From: Chryseobacterium gleum
GTDB taxonomy: Bacteria; Bacteroidota; Bacteroidia; Flavobacteriales; Weeksellaceae
DNA: 64,000 nucleotides
Reading direction: 5' to 3'
Assembly (NCBI RefSeq): GCF_900636535.1
Contig: NZ_LR134289.1
Location: forward strand, 2,542,001-2,606,000
Positions within the stretch are counted from its first letter, which is position 1, and the number at the start of each line of letters is the position of its first letter. Under the pieces are notes generated by a model. That model was not told where the DNA came from. It saw only the letters and a program-made list of their open reading frames with translations, and made no database searches. Position numbers and translations under genes: made by a program. Shown piece after piece: positions 7,435 through 16,594 of this stretch.

Positions 7435-9429
7435 CTACGAGTTATGACGGAAATATCCTGATTGTTCGATCTTATTATCGTAAACTGTAAGTTCTGTAAT
7501 CGGTGCAGATTCTACTTCAACATTATGCGAAGATACTCCCCAAGCCTTAAAGTCGTCACTTCCGATATACTTCACAAAGTTATAAATGTTAAGCGTAATC
7601 TTCTGTTTAACAGTTAAAAGGATATCGTTGATATAGGTGTTATCTATGATCACATATTTAAGATCCGGTGGTATGTCATGAGCACGTAAAGATGGATGGC
7701 TGCTTCTTGAAGGAATGGTTCCGTCCGCCATTAAATCTTTCAGGACCATATTAAAATAGTCGTTGATTCTTCGGTCTACTTTAAATCCTAAAAGGAAGTT
7801 GATTTTATATACTGTTCCCGGAAGAATTTCATCTACGGTATATCTGAAAGTGTATGGATCTTCCTGATTTACGATGCTCAGAATGAAGTAATGATCTGCT
7901 CTTTTAGGTTGTTTTTTGATGATGGAATAAATAATTTTTGATTCCACCTCATCATTTCTTTTTGCTCTGCTCAGGTAAGCCAGATTGGTAGCATATTTCG
8001 GAATGGTTTCATCCAGCTTCATGTCTTTAAGAATAGACACGTATTTTTCAATTTTCACAAACTGGATAAATCTTGTTTTGATCAGTCGTCCGTTATACCA
8101 TGCATACATAGAAACTCCTATTGAGCCGGCCAATACAACGGTAATCCATCCTCCTTCCATGAATTTGATGATATTGGCACTGAAGAAACCTAGTTCGATA
8201 GCCATGTACACCAATGCGAAAAACAGGATTAAAACCTTGCTTACTCTGTGCTTCAATAACCAGAATACCAGCAGAACCGTTGTCATCAACATTGTTACTG
8301 TAATAGAAAGTCCGTAAGCAGCTTCCATTTTTCCTGATTCCTTGAAATGCAGAACGACAATGATACACAGGATAAGAAGTCCCCAGTTGATTCTCGGAAT
8401 ATACATCTGTCCTTTTACTCCGGAAGGATAATCAATTTTCTGATTTGGCCAAAGGTTAAGAGACATCGCTTCAGAGAATATGGTGAAAGAACCTGTAATC
8501 AACGCCTGACTGGCAATAATTGCAGCAGCTGTTGCTAGGATTACTCCCGGGATGATCATCCATTCCTGCATGATTCCAAAGAACGGGTTTACCACAGAGA
8601 ATCCAGGTTTATTATAATTAGTCAGCAGCCATGCTCCCTGTCCAAGATAGTTCAGAATAAGCATGATCTTAACAAATGCCCAGCTCACTCTGATATTTTT
8701 AGCACCACAGTGCCCTAAATCGGAATACAATGCTTCTGCTCCGGTTGTACAAAGGAAAACAGCTCCAAGAATCACAATTGCACTCGGAGAATTAACAATA
8801 AGCTTATAGGCATAGTAAGGGTTGAAAGATCTTAAAATTTCAAAATTTTCGCTCAAATGCATAACTCCCAGACCTCCTAATACCAGGAACCAAACCACCA
8901 TCACCGGACCAAAAAACTTCCCGATAAAGCTGGTTCCGAATTGCTGTACCACAAAAATGGCAATCAGAATTCCGATAGTGATAGGAACAACGGGAGTGTG
9001 GGGATTATAAATTTCAAGACCTTCAATAGCTGACATTACCGTCAGTGATGGGGTAATGACTCCGTCTGCAATAAGTGCGGCTGCACCAATAATTGCAATG
9101 AGGTACAACCATCCTTTTTTAAGGTTTCTTACCAGTGAAAACAAAGCAAGAATACCTCCTTCACCTTTGTTATCTGCTCTCAAAGCAATGATCACATATT
9201 TGATTGTGGTCTGCAGGGTAAGAGTCCAGATAATACAGGAAAGAGCACCTTCTATGTATTCATTGAAAGGCATATTGCTCCCCTGGGATCTTGCATTCAC
9301 AATTGCTTTCATTACGTAAAGCGGAGAGGTACCAATATCTCCAAAAACAATTCCCAGAGACACCAGAACTCCAATAAAGGAAAGTCTTTTTATGTCGAAG
9401 TGGTAGCCATCTTCTGTAACTTCTGCCAT
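7435..9429 (-). CDS. kup: Kup-type potassium uptake permease
   Basis: A 664-aa K+/H+ symporter of the KUP/HAK/KT family in the inner membrane. The signature GDIGTSPLYV occurs in the first transmembrane segment, followed by about 12 hydrophobic helices and a soluble C-terminal domain of roughly 200 residues (from about residue 460), the normal architecture. Conserved stretches include NKGEGGILALFSLVR and TGAEALYSDLGHCG. A -7-like TAAATTTG lies about 30 nt upstream of the ATG, with a TTG 17 nt before it. The gene is probably monocistronic or leads into the Fur gene 65 nt downstream. Confidence 0.95.
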   Translation of the reverse strand: MAEVTEDGYHFDIKRLSFIGVLVSLGIVFGDIGTSPLYVMKAIVNARSQGSNMPFNEYIEGALSCIIWTLTLQTTIKYVIIALRADNKGEGGILALFSLVRNLKKGWLYLIAIIGAAALIADGVITPSLTVMSAIEGLEIYNPHTPVVPITIGILIAIFVVQQFGTSFIGKFFGPVMVVWFLVLGGLGVMHLSENFEILRSFNPYYAYKLIVNSPSAIVILGAVFLCTTGAEALYSDLGHCGAKNIRVSWAFVKIMLILNYLGQGAWLLTNYNKPGFSVVNPFFGIMQEWMIIPGVILATAAAIIASQALITGSFTIFSEAMSLNLWPNQKIDYPSGVKGQMYIPRINWGLLILCIIVVLHFKESGKMEAAYGLSITVTMLMTTVLLVFWLLKHRVSKVLILFFALVYMAIELGFFSANIIKFMEGGWITVVLAGSIGVSMYAWYNGRLIKTRFIQFVKIEKYVSILKDMKLDETIPKYATNLAYLSRAKRNDEVESKIIYSIIKKQPKRADHYFILSIVNQEDPYTFRYTVDEILPGTVYKINFLLGFKVDRRINDYFNMVLKDLMADGTIPSRSSHPSLRAHDIPPDLKYVIIDNTYINDILLTVKQKITLNIYNFVKYIGSDDFKAWGVSSHNVEVESAPITELTVYDNKIEQSGYFRHNS

Positions 9430-9510
9430 ATCAGCTTAATTTATTTTAAAGGCGCAAATTTATACTAATTTTATGACGTCAAGAATTTTTCTTCATGAAT
9501 ATAATAAATG

Positions 9511-9536
9511 AAAAAACTTCCTTTCGGAAGTTTTTT
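9511..9536 (-). terminator. Terminator of pdhB
   Basis: An 11-bp stem (AAAAAACTTCC with GGAAGTTTTTT) and a 4-nt loop, just beyond the pdhB stop codon on the minus strand. Confidence 0.85.
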
Positions 9537-9543
9537 TCTATAA

Positions 9544-10524
9544 CTATTTTACGTACATCGCTTTTTTGATTTCCTCTTTTACTTTTTCAAGTTTAGGGAA
9601 CCATTCTGCAAATAATGCAGCAGAGTAAGGTGCAGGTGCATCAGGAGTAGTAATTCTCTTGATTGGAGCATCCAGGTAATCAAATGCTTTCTGCTGTACC
9701 ATATAAGTAATTTCTGAAGATACTGAACCAAATGGCCACGCTTCTTCCAAAATAACCAATCTGTTTGTTTTTTTCACGGATTCCAAAATGGTATCAAAAT
9801 CAAGAGGACGAACAGTTCTAAGGTCAATAACTTCTACTGAAATTCCTTCTTTAGCCATATCTTCAGCAGCCTGTAAAGCCAGCTTCATGATCTTTCCGAA
9901 GGAAACCAAAGTTACATCTGTACCCTGTCTCTTGATATCTGCTTTTCCTATTGGTAAGTAGTATTCTTCTTCAGGAATTTCCATTTTATCTCCATACATC
10001 TGCTCAGATTCCATGAAAATAACAGGGTCATTATCCTGAATTGCAGTTTTCAATAATCCTTTTGCATCGTATGGGTTAGAAGGTACCACCACTTTAAGTC
10101 CCGGGCAGTTGGCGAACCAATTTTCAAATGCCTGAGAGTGAGTAGCTCCTAATTGTCCTGCAGAAGCAGTAGGTCCACGGAAAACGATTGGACAATTCCA
10201 CTGTCCACCACTCATCTGGCGGATTTTAGCTGCATTATTGATAATCTGATCAATTCCTACCAATGAGAAATTGAATGTCATAAATTCTACGATGGGTCTG
10301 TTACCGTTCATTGCAGCTCCCACAGAGATTCCTGTAAATCCAAGTTCTGCAATCGGTGTATCGATTACTCTTTTCGGACCAAATTCATCCAGCATTCCTT
10401 TTGAAGCCTTATATGCACCGTTATATTCTGCAACTTCCTCCCCCATCAGGTAGATGGATTCGTCTTTACGCATTTCCTCGCTCATTGCCTGTGCAATTAC
10501 CTCACGAAAAGTATATTCTGCCAT
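9544..10524 (-). CDS. pdhB: Pyruvate dehydrogenase E1 component, beta subunit
   Basis: A 326-aa thiamine-diphosphate enzyme subunit that pairs with E1-alpha to decarboxylate pyruvate for the dehydrogenase complex. Visible are MGEEVAEYNGAYKASKGML, the TPIAELGFTGISVGAAMNG block, EFMTFNFS, the GATHSQAFENWF segment, and the transketolase C-terminal domain with EVIDLRTVRPLD and EEAWPFG. These patterns fit E1-beta of pyruvate rather than branched-chain 2-oxo acid dehydrogenase, but that distinction is by eye. No E1-alpha gene lies next to it, so the partner must be encoded elsewhere. Confidence 0.92.
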   Translation of the reverse strand: MAEYTFREVIAQAMSEEMRKDESIYLMGEEVAEYNGAYKASKGMLDEFGPKRVIDTPIAELGFTGISVGAAMNGNRPIVEFMTFNFSLVGIDQIINNAAKIRQMSGGQWNCPIVFRGPTASAGQLGATHSQAFENWFANCPGLKVVVPSNPYDAKGLLKTAIQDNDPVIFMESEQMYGDKMEIPEEEYYLPIGKADIKRQGTDVTLVSFGKIMKLALQAAEDMAKEGISVEVIDLRTVRPLDFDTILESVKKTNRLVILEEAWPFGSVSSEITYMVQQKAFDYLDAPIKRITTPDAPAPYSAALFAEWFPKLEKVKEEIKKAMYVK

Positions 10525-10710
10525 ATTTTCTTGAAAAATTTAGACTACAAAAATAGTGTTTTTTTATTATACACATAATAAAAAGCCTTTTCATTTCAAT
10601 GTAAAGTCATAATATTAACTGGATTTAAAATGAATTTCCCTGCTACCAGCTTTGTTCTTGTGGTTTTTCAAGGTTTCTAAGAATTTATTCAAAATTTTAT
10701 CCACAAAAAA

Positions 10711-10740
10711 TGGCATTCTATTTCTGAAATGCCATGTAAA
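10711..10740 (-). terminator. Terminator of the DUF2147 gene
   Basis: Stem TGGCATT (10711-10717) / AATGCCA (10728-10734). On the minus strand it is followed by a run of T. Confidence 0.7.
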
Positions 10741-10758
10741 TTCTATTTTAAACTTAAA

Positions 10759-11178
10759 TTAATTAGCTTTTTCCCAAACCTGGGTTCTCCCTAGTAAAGA
10801 CAATCCTAAGTAACCTCTTACATTCAGTTTGTCACCGCTTCTTGTAATGGTACATTTGTATGTCTTTCCGGTTTTAGGATCTGTAATGGTTCCTCCTGTG
10901 AACTCATCACCGTCTTTTTTCAGTCCTCTTATGATTTCCAATCCTAAAAGCGGTTTTCCTTTTCTGTCATCTTTACAAAGTGTACAGTTGGCATCAGCCG
11001 GTTTTATTAACAGCTGGGAAACTTTTCCATAATATTTCCCATCAGATTTTTTATACACTTCAACAATAGATTTTGCCTGTTTGGTTTCATCATCTATCGT
11101 TTTCCACTTACCTTCTATCTGTGCAAATGTAAGCACACCACATAAAGAAAGTGCGAACGTTAACAATATTTTTTTCAT
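10759..11178 (-). CDS. DUF2147 domain secreted protein
   Basis: A 139-aa protein with an N-terminal signal peptide (MKKILLTFALSLCGVLTFAQ). The DUF2147 body shows the typical GKWKTIDDETKQAKSIVEVY opening, a short pair of cysteines in CTLCKDDRKGKPLLG, then TGGTITDPKTGKTYKCTI and GYLGLSLLGRTQVWEK at the end. Family members are small periplasmic beta-rich proteins of unknown function. Preceded by a long AT-rich spacer; no partner is evident. Confidence 0.9.
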   Translation of the reverse strand: MKKILLTFALSLCGVLTFAQIEGKWKTIDDETKQAKSIVEVYKKSDGKYYGKVSQLLIKPADANCTLCKDDRKGKPLLGLEIIRGLKKDGDEFTGGTITDPKTGKTYKCTITRSGDKLNVRGYLGLSLLGRTQVWEKAN

Positions 11179-11383
11179 ATTTCTTATAGTTTTAATTGTA
11201 ATACAATATTCTTATCTACGTATTGATAAATGTATAAATTAATTTTCAACAAACAAAAACTTTTATTATACAAAGCATAAAGAGGATATAAAACGTAAAG
11301 TCGCTAAAATGCGAAAAAGCTAAGTTTCAATCAGCCTGTGATGTTTTCGCCATTTTACGGTTTTACCTTTTTGCCATTTCGCC

Positions 11384-13312
11384 CTAATACAGTTTCCTGT
11401 TAATCACTCTGTCCATATAATCCTGATACCAGGCTTTTGCTGTTTTCTTTCCCAGCTCTACTTCCGGATTTTTAATCTCATTAACCAGATTCTTTTCAAG
11501 GCCCAGATCAGATTTATCATATACCCCTACTATTTCTTTTCCGTCAAAACGATAAATATAATTTCCGATCATGAACTGCTCCATACTTCCGTCAGAATTC
11601 ACAACAATGAAAGGATATTTCTTATCGCTCACCAGACTTCTCCCCCAGCTTCTGATAGGCTTGTTATATCCTATAAGGTCTGCCAGTGTAGGATATATAT
11701 CTGCCTGCTGTGCAATTTCCTGGCTGACTCCTTTAAGCTGGTATTCAGGATTCGGAGAATAGAAAATCAATGGAACGGCATAACGGTTCATCGCTTTTTC
11801 ATATTCCGGATAATACACCTGGTTGGTATGATCTCCCGTGAAAACAAAGATTGTATTATTGAACCAAGGCTGTTTTTTAGCTGTTTCAAAATATTTCTTT
11901 ATTGCATAATCCGTATATTGTATCGGTTCATGCATTTCTATTTTTCCCTTTTTAAATTTTCCATTGTATTTTTCAGGGATTTTAAAAGGGTGATGAGATG
12001 AAGCCGTAAACACAGTAGTCATAAAGGGCTGCTTCTTTCCTACATTTTTTGCAAAATACTGAAGGAAGGGTTCATCCCAGACCGCCCACATCCCGTCGAA
12101 ATCTTCATCGTGGTTATACTCTGTTTTCCCGAAATAATGCTTAAATCCTAAGATATTTCCGAAACCAAGGAATCCCATGGAACCATTTGGCGCTCCATGA
12201 TAGAACGAAGTGTCATAGCCAAGGTCATTACATACAGAAACAATGGACTGGATTTTCTGATTGGAATAAGGTGATCCTGTAAATGCATCCGTAAGACTCG
12301 GAATTCCCGCCAATACGCTGCTCATCCCATGAATTGACTGTCTGCCGTTTGCAAAAGTATTCGGAAAAATAAGACTCTGGGTTGACAGACTGTCCATGAA
12401 CGGTGTGTAAGAAACGTAATCTTTGATATTTTTATCTTTATTGAAAGCGCCCGAATATTCTCTACTGAAAGATTCTACAATAAAAATAACGATATTGGGA
12501 CGATTTTTTACTTTTCTGTCATATACTTTATAAGGCTGTACATACTCTTCTATATCTTTTTCGCTCACAAAATGAACTTCCTTGAAATTATTGGTATTTA
12601 AAGTCCTTAAAAAGGAGAATGTACTGTTGAGCACCATATTTCCCTGCAGCGGATTCGTTACAAAACGGGTCGCATCCACCATATTAATAGGTCTCGTACT
12701 GTGTTTAAAGTCACCTCTGATTCCTCCCACAACCAATACAGCAGTGATACACAAAGTAATAATGGAGGTGATGAAATAAGGCAGCAGCTTCAGAGGTTTT
12801 ATGTCTTCTACCTTTACTCTTTTATAAAGGAAAACCCACAGGATCATCAGAATCACATACCAGATCAGTACGAAAGGATGTTGTCCGATAGAAATCATCA
12901 GTACCTTAGAAACATTTGATTCGTGCTCAGCTACCTGAAATACGGCTGAAGTAAGTCTTGCCTGTGAAAATTTATAGTAAATAAAATCCCCGAAATTCAT
13001 CGCATAGGCAATCCCGTTGGTAATGAAATACAGCCAGAAAAGAATTTTCTGAAAAGGTTTCCTGGTGTTGATCACCAAAGGCAATAAACTAAGGAGTATA
13101 AATAATGCATTGACATACAGAATCGCTGTGGTATCGAAAGCTGTACCATGGAAAGCCAGCTTTATATATTCTGAAACAGAGTCAACCTTAATCAGATCTT
13201 TATTAAAATACCAGAATAAAAGTCTGGCAATCTGATAAAAAACATAGGCCAGGAAAATCCGGTAAACCAATGCCAGAACTTCCTGTTTTCTAAATCCTTT
13301 TAAAAATTTCAT
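11384..13312 (-). CDS. LTA synthase-like membrane sulfatase (alkaline phosphatase superfamily)
   Basis: A 642-aa inner-membrane protein: five hydrophobic helices in the first 200 residues, then a large periplasmic sulfatase/LtaS-like domain. Metal and active-site features include PNIVIFIVESFSREY (metal-binding Glu), the nucleophile region NTFANGRQSIHGMSSVLAGI, SFYHGAPNG, FTASSHHPFKIPEKY and FTGDHTNQVYYP. In Gram-negative relatives such enzymes transfer or release phosphoglycerol or phosphoethanolamine groups from lipids or glycans. The exact substrate is unknown. It is divergent from pssA, a phospholipid gene, which is suggestive but not proof of a lipid role. Confidence 0.85.
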   Translation of the reverse strand: MKFLKGFRKQEVLALVYRIFLAYVFYQIARLLFWYFNKDLIKVDSVSEYIKLAFHGTAFDTTAILYVNALFILLSLLPLVINTRKPFQKILFWLYFITNGIAYAMNFGDFIYYKFSQARLTSAVFQVAEHESNVSKVLMISIGQHPFVLIWYVILMILWVFLYKRVKVEDIKPLKLLPYFITSIITLCITAVLVVGGIRGDFKHSTRPINMVDATRFVTNPLQGNMVLNSTFSFLRTLNTNNFKEVHFVSEKDIEEYVQPYKVYDRKVKNRPNIVIFIVESFSREYSGAFNKDKNIKDYVSYTPFMDSLSTQSLIFPNTFANGRQSIHGMSSVLAGIPSLTDAFTGSPYSNQKIQSIVSVCNDLGYDTSFYHGAPNGSMGFLGFGNILGFKHYFGKTEYNHDEDFDGMWAVWDEPFLQYFAKNVGKKQPFMTTVFTASSHHPFKIPEKYNGKFKKGKIEMHEPIQYTDYAIKKYFETAKKQPWFNNTIFVFTGDHTNQVYYPEYEKAMNRYAVPLIFYSPNPEYQLKGVSQEIAQQADIYPTLADLIGYNKPIRSWGRSLVSDKKYPFIVVNSDGSMEQFMIGNYIYRFDGKEIVGVYDKSDLGLEKNLVNEIKNPEVELGKKTAKAWYQDYMDRVINRKLY

Positions 13313-13363
13313 GGGGCAAATTTACATCAAAATCATTTTAATGCGTTTTTTAGTTCATATTAT

Positions 13364-13396
13364 TTTGAGTTAGAATTTTTAAAAACTGTAATTTTG
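13364..13396 (+). promoter_or_regulatory. Promoter of pssA (leaderless type)
   Basis: TTTG at 13364-13367, a 21-nt spacer, then TAATTTTG at 13389-13396: a complete match to the Bacteroidetes -33/-7 promoter. The ATG at 13402 begins 6 nt after the last base of the -7 box, so the transcript probably begins at the start codon. Confidence 0.6.
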
Positions 13397-13401
13397 TGTT
13401 T

Positions 13402-14115
13402 ATGGATTTTATAAAAAATAATCTGGCCAATGCTTTAACCCTGGCTAATTTATTTGCAGGCTGTATAGGTGCAATACATCTAATATTAGGAGATTATCAG
13501 ACAACGGCAATCTGCCTTATTCTCTCCTCGGTTTTCGATTTTTTTGACGGCTTTGTAGCCAGAGCATTAAAATCAAACTCCAATCTTGGCCTTCAGCTTG
13601 ATTCCCTTGCGGATATGGTAAGCTTTGGAGTAATTCCGGGACTTACGATGTATAAAGCGCTTGAACCGTTTGGTGCAGAACTTCTTGGGATTCACTTTCC
13701 ATTTGAGATCAAATACATTGGGATCATCGTTACTGTGTTTTCCTGTCTGAGACTTGCCATCTTTAATCTTGATGAAGAGCAGCGCTATTATTTCAAAGGA
13801 TTGAATACACCTACAAACACTGTTTTACTTTTTGGTCTTTATTATGCCTTTAAAGAAACCGGAAATTTCAGCTATTTGTTTGAAAATGAATTGCTGCTGA
13901 TTCTGCTTACCCTTCTTACTTCATGGCTTCTGATCAGCCCGATCAAGATGATGGCGATGAAGTTCAAATCAAAACAATTAAAAGACAACTACCCTAAAGT
14001 AGTATTACTTGCAGGAGGAATTGTTATTCTTGCCCTGTTTCAGGTAGTAGGAATTCCGATGCTTGTTATTTATTATATATTGGTGTCTCTCATTTTTCAG
14101 GGACAGTTAAAATAA
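13402..14115 (+). CDS. pssA: CDP-diacylglycerol-serine O-phosphatidyltransferase
   Basis: A 237-aa integral membrane enzyme of the CDP-alcohol phosphatidyltransferase family; it makes phosphatidylserine, precursor of phosphatidylethanolamine. The family motif D-G-x2-A-R-x8-G-x3-D-x3-D is complete (DGFVARALKSNSNLG followed by LQLDSLAD, starting at Asp49). About seven to eight hydrophobic segments follow. A GTG two codons earlier could also start the frame, but it is the last base of the -7 box plus two, so the ATG at 13402 is preferred. Confidence 0.9.
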   Translation: MDFIKNNLANALTLANLFAGCIGAIHLILGDYQTTAICLILSSVFDFFDGFVARALKSNSNLGLQLDSLADMVSFGVIPGLTMYKALEPFGAELLGIHFPFEIKYIGIIVTVFSCLRLAIFNLDEEQRYYFKGLNTPTNTVLLFGLYYAFKETGNFSYLFENELLLILLTLLTSWLLISPIKMMAMKFKSKQLKDNYPKVVLLAGGIVILALFQVVGIPMLVIYYILVSLIFQGQLK

Positions 14116-14156
14116 ATTATTAAAATAAAACACACTTCAAATTATTAATCACCGAC

Positions 14157-14921
14157 ATGAATTTAAAACTCCATAAACCGCTTTGTATTTTTGACCTGGA
14201 AACCACAGGAACCAACATCGGAAAAGACAGAATTGTTGAGATCTGTATCCTGAAAGTAAACCCGGATGCTTCCAGAGAAAGCAAAACATGGCGCGTCAAT
14301 CCTGAAATGCCGATTCCTAAAGAATGCAGCGAGATCCATGGCATTTATGATGAAGATGTAAAAGATGCTCCTACTTTCAGGGATATTGCTGCTAAAATTA
14401 TGGAAATGATTTCAGGAAGTGATCTTGGAGGCTTCAATTCCAACCGATTTGATGTTCCGCTTCTGGCTGAAGAGCTTTTAAGAGTAGGAATGGATTTTGA
14501 TCTGAATAAATTCAGACTGGTGGATGCACAGACTATTTTCCATAAGAAGGAACCCAGGAACTTAGGAGCAGCTTATCAGTTTTACTGTGGAAAAACACTG
14601 GAAAATGCACACTCTGCAGAAGCTGATGTAATGGCAACGTTTGAAGTTCTGGATGCCCAGGTCGGAAAATATGATGATATTCCGAATGAAATAGCGCCGT
14701 TAAGTGAATTTACATTCCATAACAAGAATGCAGATCTTGCCGGATTTATCGGATATAATGAGAAAATGGAAGAGGTCTTCAACTTTGGAAAATATAAAGG
14801 ACAGGGCGTGAAAGCGGTATTCCAGAAAGATTTAGGGTATTTCGGATGGCTTCAGAATGCTGATTTTCCGCTGTATACCAAAAAGATTTTTACAAAAATT
14901 CAACTGTCAAGCAGATTTTAA
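14157..14921 (+). CDS. DnaQ-like 3'-5' exonuclease (DEDDh)
   Basis: A 254-aa exonuclease-domain protein. The DEDDh active site is readable: CIFDLETTG (first Asp and Glu), GGFNSNRFDVPLLAEEL (second Asp) and NAHSAEADVMAT (His and last Asp). After the domain, from about residue 195, a C-terminal segment FNFGKYKGQGVKAVF plus DLGYFGWLQNADFPLYTKK resembles the small tail found on Bacteroidetes DnaQ-like proteins. It could serve as a proofreading epsilon-like subunit or in RNA/DNA repair; sequence does not decide. The next gene starts 2 nt downstream, indicating an operon. Confidence 0.88.
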   Translation: MNLKLHKPLCIFDLETTGTNIGKDRIVEICILKVNPDASRESKTWRVNPEMPIPKECSEIHGIYDEDVKDAPTFRDIAAKIMEMISGSDLGGFNSNRFDVPLLAEELLRVGMDFDLNKFRLVDAQTIFHKKEPRNLGAAYQFYCGKTLENAHSAEADVMATFEVLDAQVGKYDDIPNEIAPLSEFTFHNKNADLAGFIGYNEKMEEVFNFGKYKGQGVKAVFQKDLGYFGWLQNADFPLYTKKIFTKIQLSSRF

Positions 14922-14922
14922 T

Positions 14923-15321
14923 ATGTCTGAACTGGTACGTTTTAAATTTTACGAAACTGCCCTTGAAGCTAACAGGGACAAACAAATTCTGGCTGAAAAC
15001 GGGATTAACAGTTTTATTGCCAATGAGCAACTTATTCAATCAGATTGGCTTCTGTCACAGGCGGTAGGTGGCATACAGCTTCAGGTATTTGAAGAAGATG
15101 TGGAAAAAGCCCGGCAAATTCTTCAGGATTATAAAGACAATGAGCAGTACTCGCTGGAAGTAGAACATACCATTGAAGATCCTGAGTTTGATTTTGTCTG
15201 CCCGAAATGTGGATCCAATCATATTTACAGGGATGACAGTGCCACCAGCTTTTTCGGAATTTCTTTTCTGACGAGCCACAAATTCAAATGTTACTATTGC
15301 GGGAATGAATTTACCCATTAA
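14923..15321 (+). CDS. DUF2007-type protein with C-terminal zinc ribbon
   Basis: A 132-aa protein. The first half (LVRFKFYETALEANRDKQIL, ENGINSFIANEQL, GGIQLQVFEEDVEKARQIL) matches the putative signal-transducing DUF2007 fold. The second half has a zinc-ribbon-like Cys pattern: CPKCGSNHIY and, 40 residues later, CYYCGNEF. The frame is open 66 nt upstream into the exonuclease gene, but the ATG at 14923 gives the usual family start and follows the exonuclease stop by one base. Confidence 0.85.
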   Translation: MSELVRFKFYETALEANRDKQILAENGINSFIANEQLIQSDWLLSQAVGGIQLQVFEEDVEKARQILQDYKDNEQYSLEVEHTIEDPEFDFVCPKCGSNHIYRDDSATSFFGISFLTSHKFKCYYCGNEFTH

Positions 15322-15357
15322 TCTATTCAGGAATCAATAGTCTTAAACCAACTAAAA

Positions 15358-15383
15358 GATTGCTTCGTCCCTCGCAATGACGG
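15358..15383. repeat. Short dispersed repeat (GATTGCTTCG...CAATGACGG)
   Basis: Non-coding stretch of the form GATTGCTTCG-TCCCTCG-CAATGACGG between the DUF2007 and FAH-family genes. It resembles the stretch at 34030-34055. Short GATT-CTTCG...ATGACA elements of this kind are a familiar intergenic repeat type in bacteria. Confidence 0.5.
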
Positions 15384-15407
15384 GGTTAAAAATATAAAAA
15401 AAGAATT

Positions 15408-16013
15408 ATGAAAATAATCTGCATAGGAAGAAACTACAGTGAGCATGCAAAAGAATTAGGAAATGAAATTCCTGAAAATCCTGTTATCTTCATGAAACCG
15501 GATACGGCAGTTCTAAAAGGAAATGATTTTTACATTCCTGAATTCTCCAATGATATTCACTACGAACTTGAAGTGGTATTAAAAATTTCAAAGGGAGGAA
15601 AGTATATCCAGAGAGAAACAGCACATAAACATTATGAAGAAATTGGTCTTGGAATCGATTTTACAGCCAGAGATCTTCAGAGCGAACTGAAATCAAAAGG
15701 GCTTCCATGGGAGCTTGCCAAAGGTTTCGATGGTTCTGCTGTGGTAAGCAGCTTCTTTAAAAAAGAGAATTTCAGTCTGGAGAACCTTCAGTTTTCATTA
15801 TTAAAAAATAAAGAAAAGGTACAGGATGGCAATACAAAAGACATGATGTTCAACTTTGACGACATTATTGCATTTGCTTCCCAATACTTTACGTTACGAG
15901 TAGGAGACCTTATTTTCACAGGAACTCCAAAAGGGGTTGGAAAGGTAGAGGAAAACGATATTCTGGAAGCTTATCTTGAAGAAGAAAAAATGCTTGATAT
16001 CCGAATATTATAA
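15408..16013 (+). CDS. Fumarylacetoacetate hydrolase family protein
   Basis: A 201-aa FAH-fold enzyme (compact form). Motifs: KIICIGRNYSEHAKELG, MKPDTAVL, the metal-binding ELEVVLKISKGGKYI, then IGLGIDFTARDLQSELKSKG and the LPWELAKGFDGSAVV segment, ending in FTGTPKGVGKV. FAH proteins hydrolyse C-C bonds of beta-diketones or decarboxylate oxaloacetate. The short length and lack of an aromatic-degradation neighbourhood fit the YcgM/FAHD1-like (acylpyruvate or oxaloacetate) class, but this is inference. Confidence 0.88.
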   Translation: MKIICIGRNYSEHAKELGNEIPENPVIFMKPDTAVLKGNDFYIPEFSNDIHYELEVVLKISKGGKYIQRETAHKHYEEIGLGIDFTARDLQSELKSKGLPWELAKGFDGSAVVSSFFKKENFSLENLQFSLLKNKEKVQDGNTKDMMFNFDDIIAFASQYFTLRVGDLIFTGTPKGVGKVEENDILEAYLEEEKMLDIRIL

Positions 16014-16072
16014 GTATTTAACATCAGAGTCTGACAAATTTTTCATATCTTTAGATAACAAAATTAGAGGTT

Positions 16073-16510
16073 ATGATAAATATTGTATTACCCGTAGATT
16101 TTGGGGACAAGACAGACCAACTGGTAGACGGTGCCATAAAATTTGCAAAACAGCTTAACGGCAAAATTTACCTGATCCACGTAGCGCCGTCAGATATCGG
16201 CTTTGCCATTGGCGATATGGGATTTCAATATTTTCCGGAAGTGGAAGCCAATGAGATCAGAGAAGAGCTGGTACAGCTTAACAAGATTGAGCAGAGGATT
16301 CTTGCTCATGATATCGATTGTGAGCACCTTTTAAAACAAGGAATTGCGAAAGATATTATTCTGGAGCATGCCAAGGCTAAAAATGCAGATTATATTGTGA
16401 TGGGATCACATGGCAGAAGCGGAATATATGATGTATTCGTGGGAAGCTTAACAAAAGGAATAACGAAAAGTTCAAGTATTCCTGTTCTGGTACTTCCGAT
16501 TCACGACTAA
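16073..16510 (+). CDS. Universal stress protein
   Basis: A 145-aa single UspA domain. It begins MINIVLPVDFGDKTDQLVDG and ends with the ATP-binding motif G-x2-G-x9-G-S/T, seen as MGSHGRSGIYDVFVGSLTKG, followed by the terminal strand SIPVLVLPI. Single-domain Usp proteins act as cytosolic dimers in stress and starvation; the motif indicates the ATP-binding class. Followed by a strong bidirectional terminator. Confidence 0.93.
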   Translation: MINIVLPVDFGDKTDQLVDGAIKFAKQLNGKIYLIHVAPSDIGFAIGDMGFQYFPEVEANEIREELVQLNKIEQRILAHDIDCEHLLKQGIAKDIILEHAKAKNADYIVMGSHGRSGIYDVFVGSLTKGITKSSSIPVLVLPIHD

Positions 16511-16539
16511 GAAAAAGAAAATTTTAATCGTTAGTAATA

Positions 16540-16577
16540 AAAAAACCGATCAAACAATATGCTTTGATCGGTTTTTT
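16540..16577. terminator. Bidirectional terminator between usp and DUF6341 gene
   Basis: A 15-bp perfect stem: AAAAAACCGATCAAA at 16540-16554 and its complement at 16563-16577. It is flanked by A/T runs on both sides and lies between converging genes. Confidence 0.9.
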
Positions 16578-16594
16578 ACTATATAACCAATTAA

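Noticed and set aside
13396..13401. GTG start for pssA at 13396
   Set aside because: The GTG overlaps the last base of the -7 box; the ATG at 13402 fits better and keeps the family start.
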